Shown here: positions 26,834 through 36,650 of the stretch, in pieces | How positions within the stretch are numbered: the stretch's first letter is position 1 | Layout: each line of letters starts with the position of its first letter | From: a bacterium | GTDB taxonomy: Bacteria; Verrucomicrobiota; Verrucomicrobiia; Verrucomicrobiales; Akkermansiaceae | Length of the DNA stretch: 64,000 nucleotides | NCBI GenBank assembly: GCA_018222765.1 | Contig: JAAEZT010000001.1 | Location: 1-64,000 of the forward strand | Direction: 5' to 3' | The notes under the pieces: generated by a model | The model's database searches: none | The model's input: only the letters and a program-made list of their open reading frames with translations | What the model was told of the DNA's origin: nothing | Program-made: the position numbers and the translations under genes

Positions 26834-29212
26834 ATGTCTTTTATGCGTATCCTTACTCTGCCCCTCACCATTCTATGGTCAGCGAGTGCTTGCTCCGGAG
26901 CGATCGATTTCCCATCCGAGGTTCTGCCGGTCCTCGAGGAGCATTGCTTTAAATGCCATGGCGAGAAGAAGCAGAAAGGCAAACTCCGTCTCGATACCCT
27001 TTCGCCCGATCTCCTCAAGAGCCGCATCGCGGCCGAGACCTGGCACGATGTCCGCGACGCCCTGAACCTCGGCGAAATGCCGCCCGAGGAGGAACCGGAA
27101 TTATCCCGCGAGAAACGTCAGATTCTTGTGGGCTGGGTCAATCAGGAAATCGACGCCCTTATCGAGGCCAAAAAGAGCACCGGCGGGCGCGTGGTCTTGC
27201 GCCGCCTCAACCGCAGCGAATACCAAAACACGATGCGCGATCTACTCGGTATCGAGCACAACTATGTGAAGGATTTCCCGCCTGAGAGTCTCTCGGAAGA
27301 TGGCTTTCGCAATGAAGGGTCGACCTTGCAAATCTCCGACCTGCAAATGGAATACTATCTCAAAGCGGCCCGTGAAGGACTTCGCAAGGCTATCGTCATA
27401 GGGCCAAGACCGAAGGTGATCCGACAGGAATTTACCAAGACGGTGAAGGACAAAAATCGTGGCAGTAATATTCTCGATAAGGACCAACAGTTCATCGTCA
27501 AATTGATGGAATACCCCGAGGAAGGCGAGGTCATCATCCGCACCACCGTTCGGGCCGAACATGCCGAGAATCGCGGCTACCCGCAACTCCGCGCCGCCAT
27601 CGGATACCGTGCCGACGTCCAAGCCCCGCGAGAATTCATCAAATCACAAGACGTGGTGAGCGAAGACTGGCAGGAATTTGAATTCCGCAGTCGTATCGAA
27701 AACTTCCCCCTCCCCAGCAAGACGCAAAGCAAATTCCCCGGCCTCTTGGTCTGGCTCGACAATGCCTACGCCGAAGGCCGGGACAAACCACTGAAGGCGC
27801 GCGGCAATGGCAAAAAGAAAAAGCAAACTAAAGGCCCGCTAGCCTATCCCCAAATCGAAGTGCAATCGATGGAGTTTATCGGGCCAGTCTTCAAACAATG
27901 GCCACCACAATACCACACCGCGCTTCTTGCGCCGCGGGAGTCGGGCGAGAATGAAACCACTCATGTGAGCAAGCTCCTCACCAAATTCATGAGCCGGGCC
28001 TTCCGCCGTCCCGTCGAAAAGTCAGAAACCCTACCCTACCTCAAGTTCTACCAATCGATCCGCTCCACCCTGGCCTCCTTCGAAGAAGCGATGCAGGAAA
28101 CCTTCGCGATGATCCTGATTTCGCCAGACTTTCTCTACCTCGTCGAGCCGTCTTCCGAAACCAAGCGCCCTCTCAATGATTGGGAGATGGCCTCGCGCCT
28201 CTCCTACTTCCTCTGGAGCACCATGCCGGACCCGCAGCTTTTCAAACTGGCTAGGGAGAAAAAGCTCCGTGATCCAAAAGTCCTTCAGTCGGAGATTGAA
28301 AGGATGATTTCCGACGAGCGGTCTTGGCAATTCATCGAACAGTTCACCGACCAATGGCTCGACCTCGGCGCGCTACAACGTGTCGCGATCAATCCGAACT
28401 ACTATCCAAAATTCGACGACGCTTTGAAGACTTCGATGCGACAGGAAAGCCTCCACTTTTTCAAAGAAATCTTCCAGAAAGACCTCAGCGCGCTCAACTT
28501 CCTCGACTCGAAATTCACAATGCTGAACGAACCTCTCGCCAAACACTACGGCCTCACCGGACCGCGCGGGAGCAGCTTCGAACGCGTCGCTTTGAAACCG
28601 AAAGATCATCGCGGCGGCGTCCTTACCCACGGCAGCATTCTTCTGGGGAATTCCACCGGCGAAGATTCGCATCCTGTAAAGCGCGCGGTTTGGATTCGCG
28701 AACGTCTCCTCGACGACCCGCCCTCTGACCCCCCGCCCAACGTCCCCAACCTCGATTCGAATAACCCCGATTTCGCCAATCTCTCAGTGCGTGATCAACT
28801 CGCCGCACATCGCGAAGAAGCCTCGTGCAAGGACTGCCATCGCGGCATCGACCCCTGGGGCATTCCCATGGAGAGCTACGGCGGCGACGGCTTGTGGCGC
28901 GACAACATTCTCCGAAAGAAGACCAAGGGCAAAGGGATGAACAAGCTCCCCGTCGACACGGAAACCACCCTCCCCGATGGGCACGAGATTGGCAACATCG
29001 CTGATTTGAAAAGCTACCTCCTCAAAAACAGGAAGGATCAGTTCGCGAAAGCCTTCACCTCCAAGCTTCTGACCTACGCCCTCGGGCGACGCCTCGAAAT
29101 CACTGATGAGAAGACCGTCGAGGACTTGACCGGAAAATTCATCACCAATAATTTTCGCATAAAACCACTCATTCAGCTCGTCGTGGCGAGCGAAACCTTC
29201 CAAACTAAATAA
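26834..29212 (+). CDS. Exported haem protein, PSCyt1-DUF1587-DUF1595-DUF1592-DUF1588-DUF1585
   Basis: The 792-aa product has a signal peptide (about 1-23; a second ATG at 26843 is possible). An N-terminal cytochrome motif C38FKC41H42 follows, then DUF1587 (about 110-175; RRLNRSEYQNTMRDLLGI), an inserted beta-sandwich (about 195-330), DUF1595 (about 360-430), and DUF1592 (about 435-560; LNDWEMASRLSYFLWSTMPD). DUF1588 (about 600-700) holds a second CKDCH motif, and DUF1585 (about 710-785) ends the protein. The family is abundant in Planctomycetota and Verrucomicrobiota and nearly always paired with a DUF1552 gene, as here 3 bases downstream. A redox role in polysaccharide breakdown is suspected, not proven. 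Confidence 0.9.
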   Translation: MSFMRILTLPLTILWSASACSGAIDFPSEVLPVLEEHCFKCHGEKKQKGKLRLDTLSPDLLKSRIAAETWHDVRDALNLGEMPPEEEPELSREKRQILVGWVNQEIDALIEAKKSTGGRVVLRRLNRSEYQNTMRDLLGIEHNYVKDFPPESLSEDGFRNEGSTLQISDLQMEYYLKAAREGLRKAIVIGPRPKVIRQEFTKTVKDKNRGSNILDKDQQFIVKLMEYPEEGEVIIRTTVRAEHAENRGYPQLRAAIGYRADVQAPREFIKSQDVVSEDWQEFEFRSRIENFPLPSKTQSKFPGLLVWLDNAYAEGRDKPLKARGNGKKKKQTKGPLAYPQIEVQSMEFIGPVFKQWPPQYHTALLAPRESGENETTHVSKLLTKFMSRAFRRPVEKSETLPYLKFYQSIRSTLASFEEAMQETFAMILISPDFLYLVEPSSETKRPLNDWEMASRLSYFLWSTMPDPQLFKLAREKKLRDPKVLQSEIERMISDERSWQFIEQFTDQWLDLGALQRVAINPNYYPKFDDALKTSMRQESLHFFKEIFQKDLSALNFLDSKFTMLNEPLAKHYGLTGPRGSSFERVALKPKDHRGGVLTHGSILLGNSTGEDSHPVKRAVWIRERLLDDPPSDPPPNVPNLDSNNPDFANLSVRDQLAAHREEASCKDCHRGIDPWGIPMESYGGDGLWRDNILRKKTKGKGMNKLPVDTETTLPDGHEIGNIADLKSYLLKNRKDQFAKAFTSKLLTYALGRRLEITDEKTVEDLTGKFITNNFRIKPLIQLVVASETFQTK

Positions 29213-29215
29213 ATC

Positions 29216-30547
29216 ATGAGTCGCAAACCCTGGCATCTCCATCGGCGCACCTTCCTTCGCGGAGCCGGCGCAACTCTTGCCCTTCCCTTCCTGGAATGCA
29301 TGGGCGCAAGCGCGAAATCCAGCCCTCGCCCGAAACGCTTCTGCTCGATCTACTTCCCCTACGGGGTGAGCCTTCCCAAAAAGAAGGATGAATCCGCAAA
29401 GTGGCAATGGTTCCCCGATGCCGTCGGTCGCGACTACAAGTTCAATGAAAGCCTGAAGTGCCTCGAACCACTCCGCGAGCATCTCTCCATCCTCGGCGGA
29501 CTTTCCCACCCCCACGGACGCAAGATTGGCGGTCACGACTCCGCCGACATTTTCCTCACCGCCGCCGAACTCAAAGGCGGCCAATTGAAAAATTCGGCGT
29601 CCATCGACCAACTCATGGCGGCCCAACTCGGCGACGACACCCGCTTCCGCTCGCTCAGTCTTTCGGTCGACGGAGGCGTCGGCGAGGCCACCCGCTCCAG
29701 CACTCTTTCCTTCAGCCGCAGCGGACAACCCGTGCCTGCTCTTCACAACCCGCGCGTGGTCTTCAATCGCCTCTTCGGAAAAGAAGATCGCTCCCTTCAA
29801 GATCAGCGACAGGAATTGCAGAACTCCAAAAACATGCTCGATCTCGTCCTCGATCATTCCAAATCGGTCCGGCGTAAGCTCGGCAAGCAGGACCAGAATA
29901 AGTTCGACGAATACCTCCAGTCGGTCCGTCAGATCGAACAACGTGTCGAACGTTCAGAGAGGTGGCTTGACGTTCCCAAGCCACAGGTCGACGCAGCCGG
30001 CCTGCATCTCGATGCTGATGACAAAACTCCGGGTGAACTCATCAAGACGATGCTCGACCTGATGTATCTTGCGATCCAAACCGACTCCACCCGTTTCCTT
30101 ACCTATCAAATGGGAAATATGAACGGCGCTACGTCCATCGCTACGAAATTTCCTTCCCTCCTCGGCTTCGGCAAAAACCAACACAGCCTCGCTCACGGAT
30201 GGAACAAACCCGGCGGCGCCGAAGCTCTCGGAAAATGGGACCGCTTTCGCGCCCAGCAACTTTCCTACTTTCTCCAGCGCCTGCAGGACACCCCGGAACA
30301 AGACGGCACGCTCCTCGACCACACCATGGTTCTTTATGGCAGCAGCAACAGCAACACGCACAACAATACCAACTACCCGCTCGTCGTCGCGGGTGGTGAC
30401 GACCTGGGACTGAAGCACGGCAGCTATCACCGCTTCGGCTCCGACGTCCCACTCTCGAACCTCTTCGTCACAATGATGAACCGCCTCGGCATGCCTACGA
30501 AGAACTTTGTAGACAGCACCGGCGAAATGACCGAGTTGATCGCCTGA
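29216..30547 (+). CDS. DUF1552 TAT-exported protein
   Basis: The 443-aa product has a twin-arginine signal, HRRTFLRGAGATLALPF (about 8-24). It continues with the DUF1552 body: FCSIYFPYGVSLP, SILGGLSHPHGRKIGGHDSADIFLT, SIDQLMA, and near the C-terminus LVVAGGDDLGLKHGSYHRF with MNRLGM. DUF1552 is a metal-independent relative of DUF1501 in the alkaline-phosphatase-like landscape; no activity is established. It follows the DUF1587-DUF1592 haem protein by 3 bases and precedes the next haem gene by 7, so the four genes from 26834 to 34756 are probably one transcript. Confidence 0.9.
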   Translation: MSRKPWHLHRRTFLRGAGATLALPFLECMGASAKSSPRPKRFCSIYFPYGVSLPKKKDESAKWQWFPDAVGRDYKFNESLKCLEPLREHLSILGGLSHPHGRKIGGHDSADIFLTAAELKGGQLKNSASIDQLMAAQLGDDTRFRSLSLSVDGGVGEATRSSTLSFSRSGQPVPALHNPRVVFNRLFGKEDRSLQDQRQELQNSKNMLDLVLDHSKSVRRKLGKQDQNKFDEYLQSVRQIEQRVERSERWLDVPKPQVDAAGLHLDADDKTPGELIKTMLDLMYLAIQTDSTRFLTYQMGNMNGATSIATKFPSLLGFGKNQHSLAHGWNKPGGAEALGKWDRFRAQQLSYFLQRLQDTPEQDGTLLDHTMVLYGSSNSNTHNNTNYPLVVAGGDDLGLKHGSYHRFGSDVPLSNLFVTMMNRLGMPTKNFVDSTGEMTELIA

Positions 30548-30554
30548 TCCAACC

Positions 30555-33335
30555 ATGCCTCCGCTCGCAAACAGCTTCAGAAAGGCCGCAAAGACTCTCT
30601 TTGCCTCCTCTCTGGTCCTCCCGGCGGGCGCCGACGAAGGCATCAACTATTTCGAAACCCACATTCGCCCTCTCTTTGCGAAGCATTGTTACGAATGCCA
30701 TTCCGCAGGCGCCAAGAAGCTCAAAGCCAATCTCTACCTTGACTCGCGGTCCGGTTGGAAAACCGGCGGTGACTCCGGCCCCGCTCTCGTCCCGGGAAAA
30801 CCTGACGAATCGCTCATCATCGAGGTCACCTCCCATCAAAACAACGACCTCCAAATGCCGCCGGATGAAAAGCTCTCCGTCGATAAGATCGAAAAACTTC
30901 GCACCTGGATCACGATGGGAGCTCCGGATCCCCGCGAGGGAGTTGTCAAAAAATCGCGCTCTAAAATCGATCTCGAAAAAGGACGTCAATTCTGGGCCTT
31001 CAAACCACCGGCGGCTCATCCAACACCTGAGGTCAAAGACGCCACCTGGCCCCGAAACGACATCGATCGCTTCGTCCTCGCCCGCCTGGAATCCGAAAAA
31101 CTCACTCCGACCAAGGACGCGAACCGCCAGACCCTAATTCGCCGGATTTACTACGACCTCATCGGACTTCCACCATCACCCGAAGAAATAAAAAACTTCC
31201 TCGCCGACCAATCACCGAAAGCGTTCGAAAAGGTCGTTGATGACCTCCTGGCCCGTCCCGATTTTGGCGAACGATGGGGACGGCATTGGCTCGACGTGGC
31301 CCGCTTTGCCGAATCCAGCGGCGGCGGACGCAGCTTGGTCTTCCCTCACGCTTGGCGCTTTCGCGACTACATCATCAAATCCTTCAACGAAGACAAACCC
31401 TTCGACCAACTGGTCCGCGAGCATCTCGCCGGAGACCTCCTCCCCCACGAATCGCCCGAACGACGGAACGAGCAATTGGTCGGCAGCGGCTATCTTGTCC
31501 TCGGACCGATGAATTACGAACTCCAGGACCAGGAACGCCTTCGCATGGAATTCGTCGATGAACAAATAGACACCATGGGCCGCACCTTCCTTGGCATGAC
31601 CCTCGGCTGCGCCCGATGCCACGATCATAAATTTGACCCTATCCCCACCACCGACTACTACGCCCTCGCGGGAATTTTCCAGAGCACCGAATCAATGGGT
31701 CTTGGCAGCGCAGCCAGCGGAGTAAGCTCCGTCGCCACGGTTAAACTCGAAACATCCAATCTGCCTGAGCTTAAAAAGCACCGTGCGGAACTCGCTTCCC
31801 TTCAAAAACAAATTGCGCAGCTAAAGAAGAAATCTTCCGGGAACTCCTACACCCTTCCTGAAATCACTATCGACTCCGACAAAGCAAAACTGACCGGAGT
31901 ATGGAAACCTTCAACCCACACCGCAAAATGGGTGGGTGAAAACTACCTCCACGATGACAATCAGGGTAAAGGCGAAAAAGCCGCCGAATTCACCACCACT
32001 CTGCCCGAATCCCGTGACTACGAAGTTCTCATTTCATACTCCTCAGGCTCCGGAAGATCGAAGAAGGTTCCCGTGACAATCTTCCACGCCGAGGGTGAAA
32101 CCACAATCCTTCTCGACCAAACCAAACCTCCCACCCATCACGAATCCTTCGCCAGCGTCGGCTCGTTTTCATTCACCAAAGATCAACCGGCCCGCATCGT
32201 TATTTCCAACAAAGGAACCACTTCTCATGTCATCGTCGATGCCGTCGGATTCCTTGGACCCGATACCGGCAAGAGGATCAAAAATCCAAAGGTCGACCGG
32301 ACAGCCATCAACGCCAAGATCAAAGCCCTCGAGAAACAACGCAAGGATCTGGATTCCAAAATCAAGAATCTCGAACCAGTGACAATGGCTCCACGCGAAT
32401 CGAAAAACCCAGCCGACGGCCACGTCCACATCCGGGGCCTCGTGCGAAAGAAAGGACCAAAAGTTCCCCGCGGATTTATTTCCGTCGCCACTGACCCCAG
32501 AGCCAAGCTCAAGATCTCGACCAAAAGCTCGGGCCGCCTGGAACTGGCCCACTGGGTTGCCGACGCCAACAACCCACTGACTTCCCGGGTGATGGTCAAT
32601 CGGATTTGGAAGCACCTCCTCGGAGAGGGACTCGTCCGTACGACCGACAACTTCGGCCAGACCGGGGAACTCCCCAGCCACCCCAAGCTACTCGATCATC
32701 TTGCACTCAAGTTCACCAACAACAACTGGTCGGTCAAAACGATCATCCGCGAGATCGCCCTCAGCCGCACCTACCAACTTTCCTCGTTGTCTCAGTCCGA
32801 CCAAGACGCCGAAAATCGTCTTCTGGCCCGCGCCAATCGTAAACGTCTCGAAGCAGAATGCATCCGCGACACCGCGCTCCTCGTGAGCGGAAAACTCGAC
32901 CCCACCCGCAGCGGCCCCACCATCAAAAAAGCAGGGAAATACGATCTCAACTACAAGTTCAACACCAGCCGCAAGAGTATTTACACACCTTGGTTCCGCA
33001 ATTCCATGATTGATCTTTTCGAAGTCTTCGACGCGCCCAACCCGAATCTCGTCGTTGGAAAACGAACCACCTCAAATATCCCCACGCAGTCGCTTTTCCT
33101 CATGAACAGCCCCTTCATTCGGGAGCAATCAATCCTCACTGCCAAGCAACTCGTCAGCAAAGGAGCGCAGATTGAGGACGCTTATTTACTCCTCTTGGGA
33201 CGTCTGCCTTCGACTTCCGAACAAGCCACCACTTCCGATTTTCTCTCCCAATTCCCGCCGGACCAGCAAGAAGAAGCCTGGACCCAACTTTGCCAGACGC
33301 TTTTTTCCTGTGTTGATTTTCGATTTTTAGATTAG
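30555..33335 (+). CDS. Exported haem protein, PSCyt1-DUF1549-golvesin-like insert-DUF1553
   Basis: The 926-aa product has an N-terminal export signal (about 1-26). A PSCyt1 haem motif C45YEC48H49 follows, with the downstream MPPDEKLS motif. DUF1549 (about 165-370; RIYYDLIGLPPSPEEI, GERWGRHWLDVARFAES) ends with a second haem-type motif CARCHDHKFDP. A coiled segment leads into a golvesin-C/xanthan-lyase-like beta-sandwich (about 430-570; VGENYLHDDNQGKG...VIVDAVGF). DUF1553 (about 640-900; LAHWVADANNPLTSRVMVNRIW) completes it. By family knowledge these proteins pair with a DUF1501 gene, here 14 bases downstream. The insert suggests binding of a polymer. The catalytic role remains unknown. Confidence 0.9.
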   Translation: MPPLANSFRKAAKTLFASSLVLPAGADEGINYFETHIRPLFAKHCYECHSAGAKKLKANLYLDSRSGWKTGGDSGPALVPGKPDESLIIEVTSHQNNDLQMPPDEKLSVDKIEKLRTWITMGAPDPREGVVKKSRSKIDLEKGRQFWAFKPPAAHPTPEVKDATWPRNDIDRFVLARLESEKLTPTKDANRQTLIRRIYYDLIGLPPSPEEIKNFLADQSPKAFEKVVDDLLARPDFGERWGRHWLDVARFAESSGGGRSLVFPHAWRFRDYIIKSFNEDKPFDQLVREHLAGDLLPHESPERRNEQLVGSGYLVLGPMNYELQDQERLRMEFVDEQIDTMGRTFLGMTLGCARCHDHKFDPIPTTDYYALAGIFQSTESMGLGSAASGVSSVATVKLETSNLPELKKHRAELASLQKQIAQLKKKSSGNSYTLPEITIDSDKAKLTGVWKPSTHTAKWVGENYLHDDNQGKGEKAAEFTTTLPESRDYEVLISYSSGSGRSKKVPVTIFHAEGETTILLDQTKPPTHHESFASVGSFSFTKDQPARIVISNKGTTSHVIVDAVGFLGPDTGKRIKNPKVDRTAINAKIKALEKQRKDLDSKIKNLEPVTMAPRESKNPADGHVHIRGLVRKKGPKVPRGFISVATDPRAKLKISTKSSGRLELAHWVADANNPLTSRVMVNRIWKHLLGEGLVRTTDNFGQTGELPSHPKLLDHLALKFTNNNWSVKTIIREIALSRTYQLSSLSQSDQDAENRLLARANRKRLEAECIRDTALLVSGKLDPTRSGPTIKKAGKYDLNYKFNTSRKSIYTPWFRNSMIDLFEVFDAPNPNLVVGKRTTSNIPTQSLFLMNSPFIREQSILTAKQLVSKGAQIEDAYLLLLGRLPSTSEQATTSDFLSQFPPDQQEEAWTQLCQTLFSCVDFRFLD

Positions 33336-33349
33336 ACTCCCCTCAATCC

Positions 33350-34756
33350 ATGATGTGCCCGGATAGACGGCAATTCCTCAAAACCACCGGATGTGGTTTC
33401 GGTTCGTTGGCTCTCAATGCCATGCTCTCCGGCACTGCGCAGGGCACTTCCAACCCCCTCGCTCCGCAGCCTCCGCTTTTCCCCGCCCGCGCCAAGCGCA
33501 TTATCTTTCTGTTCATGTCCGGCGGCCCCAGCCATGTCGACAGCTTCGACTACAAACCGGACCTCATCAAAAGCGACGGCAAGGGTTTCGACTTCATCGG
33601 GGTCCGTAAAACCACCTTCGGAAAAAAGAGCGAGCGCAAACTCCTCAAGCCACTTTGGGATTTCAAACAATACGGCGAATCCGGCCAGTGGGTCAGCGAG
33701 CTTTTCCCACACATCGGCAAACACGTCGACGACCTTTGCTTCATCCACTCGATGCATACCGAGGGCGTCGCCCACGGCCCGTCGACACTTTTCCTGCACA
33801 CCGGTGCAACCAACCTCGTTCGCCCCTCGATAGGCAGCTGGGTGACTTACGGACTCGGAACGGAAAACGAAAACCTCCCCGGTTTCGTCACCATCATGCC
33901 ATCCTCCAGCAAAGGCGGACCGCGCAATTACTCGAACGCCTTCCTCCCCGCAATCCACCAGGGCACCTCGGTCGGACGGGCTGGACTCCCGGCTTCAGAA
34001 GCGACCATCCGTAACCTCAAAAACACCCACCTCCCCCACGACGTCCAAAATCGTCAGTTCAATTTCCTGCAGGAACTTAACCGCCAGCAAGCCGGCATAA
34101 AATCCGATCACAATCTCGATGCAGCCATCGAATCATTTGATCTCGCCTTTCGTATGCAGATGAATGCTCCCGACATTCTCGATCTCTCAGACGAATCCAA
34201 GTCGACCACAGAGATGTATGGTATTGGAGAAAAATCCACTGATACTTACGGTCGGCAATGTCTCATGGCTCGCAGACTTGCCGAAAGCGGCGTGCGATTC
34301 ATTCAGGTGAACTACGCTGATGAATCGGTGAACCCCAAGTGGGACCAACATTCCAACATGCCCAAGCACAAGTTCCATGCCGAGGCTACCGATCAACCGG
34401 TCGCGGCTCTCCTACAAGACCTCAAACAACGCGGGCTTTTGGAAGACACCATCGTCTGGTGGGGCGGCGAATTTGGCCGCACGCCATTCTCCCAGGGAAA
34501 GGACGGACGGGACCACAACCCCCGCGGCTTTACCACTTGGCTTGCTGGTGGCGGGACCAAGCCCGGCTACGCCCACGGAGCAACCGACGAGATCGGCCAC
34601 GAAGCGGTCAGCGGCCGCCTGCACATGCACGACCTTCATGCCACCATGCTCCACCTTCTCGGCCTCGACCACGAACGCCTCACTTATAACTACGCCGGCC
34701 GCGACTTCCGCCTCACCGATGTATTTGGCAAGGTGGAATCCAAACTCTTTGCCTAA
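33350..34756 (+). CDS. DUF1501 TAT-exported protein (alkaline phosphatase superfamily-like)
   Basis: The 468-aa product begins MMCPDRRQFLKTTGCGFGSLAL, a twin-arginine signal. The DUF1501 body has FLFMSGGPSHVDSFDYKP, SIGSWVTYGLGTENENLPGF, CLMARRLAESGVRFIQV, and IVWWGGEFGRTPFSQG. The C-terminal motif is HDLHATMLHLLGLDHERLTY. DUF1501 proteins share the sulfatase/alkaline phosphatase fold and may be sulfatase-like hydrolases; no assay is known to me. It closes the four-gene run that starts at 26834 and meets recA tail to tail across a two-way terminator. Confidence 0.92.
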   Translation: MMCPDRRQFLKTTGCGFGSLALNAMLSGTAQGTSNPLAPQPPLFPARAKRIIFLFMSGGPSHVDSFDYKPDLIKSDGKGFDFIGVRKTTFGKKSERKLLKPLWDFKQYGESGQWVSELFPHIGKHVDDLCFIHSMHTEGVAHGPSTLFLHTGATNLVRPSIGSWVTYGLGTENENLPGFVTIMPSSSKGGPRNYSNAFLPAIHQGTSVGRAGLPASEATIRNLKNTHLPHDVQNRQFNFLQELNRQQAGIKSDHNLDAAIESFDLAFRMQMNAPDILDLSDESKSTTEMYGIGEKSTDTYGRQCLMARRLAESGVRFIQVNYADESVNPKWDQHSNMPKHKFHAEATDQPVAALLQDLKQRGLLEDTIVWWGGEFGRTPFSQGKDGRDHNPRGFTTWLAGGGTKPGYAHGATDEIGHEAVSGRLHMHDLHATMLHLLGLDHERLTYNYAGRDFRLTDVFGKVESKLFA

Positions 34757-34761
34757 ACGCG

Positions 34762-34790
34762 AAACACCGCCCCATTCGGAGCGGCGTTTT
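34762..34790. terminator. Bidirectional terminator between DUF1501 and recA
   Basis: AAAC-A-CCGC-C-CC and GG-A-GCGG-C-GTTT pair around ATTC with two mismatches. A-rich and T-rich flanks suit both strands, and the genes on either side converge. Confidence 0.75.
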
Positions 34791-34827
34791 GAAGCACAAT
34801 TTCTATCCAGGCTGTTGAAAACAGCGA

Positions 34828-35907
34828 TTATTTTTCGGAGAGCTTTTCCTGAACCTTCTCTTCCAGTTCAGCGTAGAGCGACTCATCAGCTTTCAGAGCG
34901 ACTTTTGCTCCATCACGGCCTTGCGCGAGTTGGGCACCATCGTAGCTGAACCAACTGCCACGCTTTTGTACGATGTCGAATTCCAGGGCAAGATCGAGTA
35001 GTGATCCGACATTGGATATTCCTTCGTTATACATGATGTCGAACTCAGCATCGCGGAAAGGAGGAGCAACTTTGTTCTTCACGACCTTAATCTTGGTGCG
35101 GTTGCCCTGAACTGTTCCGTCCGTTGCTTTGATCTGACCAATGCGGCGAATATCAACACGAACAGAGGAGAAGAATTTCAGGGCGCGGCCACCGGGAGTG
35201 GTTTCGGGGCTACCGAACATGACACCAATCTTTTCACGAATCTGGTTGGTGAAGATGCAGGTGGTGCGGGCGCGCGAGATCAGGCCGGTAAGTTTCCGCA
35301 TCGCGGCACTCATGAGTCGGGCCTGCACGCCAACGGTCGAATCGCCGATTTCGCCGGCAAGTTCCTGCTTGGTAACAAGGGCAGCCACAGAATCGAGCAC
35401 AACGACGTCGATGGCATTTGAGCGAACGAGAGTTTCCACGATCTGAAGAGCTTCTTCACCGGAAGAGGGCTGTGAGACGAGAAGATCATCGAGATTCACG
35501 CCCAACCGGCGGGCGTAGGAAGGATCGAGAGCATGCTCGACATCGATGAAGGCCGCGAGTCCCCCGCTTTTCTGGGCTTGGGCAATCGCGGTGAGGGTGA
35601 GCGTGGTTTTACCAGAGGATTCCGGTCCGAAGATCTCGACAATCCGTCCCCGGGGGAAGCCGCCGACTCCGAGAGCGCGGTCAATCAGGAGGTTTCCGGT
35701 TGGGATAGCTTCGACATCCATACTGGTGTCGTCGCCCAGGCGCATGATGGCGGCATCGCCGAAGTCTTTTTGAATCTGTGTAATGGCAAGATCGAGGTTC
35801 TTCTTACGGGCTACGGCCACCTTATCTTCGGCGGCGGAGGTGGTAGTGGTAGCCGCTTTGGCTTTCTTCTCGGACATGGCGGCAGTTTTAACGGTAGTGG
35901 TAGTCAT
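34828..35907 (-). CDS. recA: Recombinase RecA
   Basis: The 359-aa RecA binds single-stranded DNA, catalyses strand exchange and stimulates LexA self-cleavage. Seen are the Walker A motif GPESSGKTT, the Walker B region [11 protein letters not shown], the L1/L2 region ([15 protein letters not shown]...[23 protein letters not shown]), and an acidic C-terminus. The N-terminus is longer than in E. coli and rich in Thr, Ala and Lys, as is common in this phylum. An in-frame ATG at 35934 exists, but it would put the LexA operator (35941-35954) on top of the ribosome site, so the ATG at 35907 is preferred; a third at 35877 is possible. Regulation by LexA is strongly suggested by the operator. Confidence 0.95.
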   Translation of the reverse strand: MTTTTVKTAAMSEKKAKAATTTTSAAEDKVAVARKKNLDLAITQIQKDFGDAAIMRLGDDTSMDVEAIPTGNLLIDRALGVGGFPRGRIVEIFGPESSGKTTLTLTAIAQAQKSGGLAAFIDVEHALDPSYARRLGVNLDDLLVSQPSSGEEALQIVETLVRSNAIDVVVLDSVAALVTKQELAGEIGDSTVGVQARLMSAAMRKLTGLISRARTTCIFTNQIREKIGVMFGSPETTPGGRALKFFSSVRVDIRRIGQIKATDGTVQGNRTKIKVVKNKVAPPFRDAEFDIMYNEGISNVGSLLDLALEFDIVQKRGSWFSYDGAQLAQGRDGAKVALKADESLYAELEEKVQEKLSEK

Positions 35908-35940
35908 GACAATGTTTGGTGTAAGTAACTGCATGGAACT

Positions 35941-35954
35941 TATTCTAATGAACA
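35941..35954 (-). promoter_or_regulatory. LexA operator (SOS box) of recA
   Basis: On the recA strand the sequence is TGTTC-ATTA-GAATA, one base from the TGTTC-N4-GAACA motif reported for verrucomicrobial LexA. It lies 34 bases upstream of the preferred recA start. A perfect 6+1+6 palindrome TGAACA-G-TGTTCA (35949-35961) overlaps it, and another TGTTCA half-site lies at 35975-35980. Confidence 0.75.
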
Positions 35955-36033
35955 GTGTTCAATCAAGAAAAAAGTGTTCAAAAGATCACTTTTCTTAAAG
36001 TTTGTGATTTTGGCGCCTTCCCGCACTCTCTCC

Positions 36034-36600
36034 ATGGTGAAAAAAGGCGTTCTCCTCATCCTTGGTCTTCTGGTGCTACTCGCAGTTATTTTCGGCTGTG
36101 TCTTCATGAAATACGGAAGATTTGGTTCCGATGGACTGACTCTCTCCTTTAGCGAAGAGGACATTCGGGGGCGCTTGAGCAAGAAGTTTCCTAAAACAGA
36201 AAAGCTCCTCGAGGTCATTCCCGTTCTCATCGAAGAGCCCAAGGTTGAGTTTACCGAGGGGAGTAACCGAGTCCGCCTCGCCCTGTTCGCCCGTATCGAA
36301 ATTCCCTTCTCCAAAAAATACGAGGCCTCCACCGTTTTCAGCGGAAGTATTCGCTACGAAACCTCCGACAAAACCCTCCGTCTGACAGACGTCGAGGTGG
36401 AAGGACTCACCGGCACCGAAATTCCGCAGAAATTCGAAGATCCACTTAAACTCCTCATGACGCTGCTGGCCAAGAACTTCCTTGAAGATGTTGTTGTCTA
36501 TGAGCTCAAGCCCAAGGACCTCACCCACAAAGCCGCTCGATGGCTTCTTAAGAAAGTCAAAGTCCGGGATCAGATGCTCGAGGTTACCCTCGGGCTCTAA
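36034..36600 (+). CDS. DUF1439-like membrane-anchored protein
   Basis: The 188-aa product has an N-terminal hydrophobic helix (KKGVLLILGLLVLLAVIFGC). The Cys might be lipidated, though the -2 Phe is atypical. The body (about 35-185) resembles the DUF1439/YceB family: LSFSEEDIRGRLSKKFP, then alternating beta strands and an amphipathic C-terminal helix. The family folds as a lipid-binding-like alpha/beta sandwich and has no established role. The upstream in-frame ATG at 35974 would precede a second hydrophobic stretch and overlap the recA control region, so the ATG at 36034 is taken. It is divergent from recA; ndk follows 50 bases downstream. Confidence 0.7.
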   Translation: MVKKGVLLILGLLVLLAVIFGCVFMKYGRFGSDGLTLSFSEEDIRGRLSKKFPKTEKLLEVIPVLIEEPKVEFTEGSNRVRLALFARIEIPFSKKYEASTVFSGSIRYETSDKTLRLTDVEVEGLTGTEIPQKFEDPLKLLMTLLAKNFLEDVVVYELKPKDLTHKAARWLLKKVKVRDQMLEVTLGL

Positions 36601-36650
36601 GCCCGCAGTTGACACTTCCGCAGTGGTCGGCTTAGTTCCCTCTCGAAATC

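Noticed and set aside
28784..29941. Minus-strand frame of 385 codons, and similar long antisense frames at 43015-43929 and 60756-61802
   Set aside because: They lie opposite the DUF1587-DUF1592/DUF1552, gap and sulfatase genes. Their low-complexity E/G/V composition is the shadow expected from GC-rich third positions.
35974..36033. Upstream start for the DUF1439-like gene
   Set aside because: It would place coding sequence over the recA control region and add a second hydrophobic stretch before the true signal helix.
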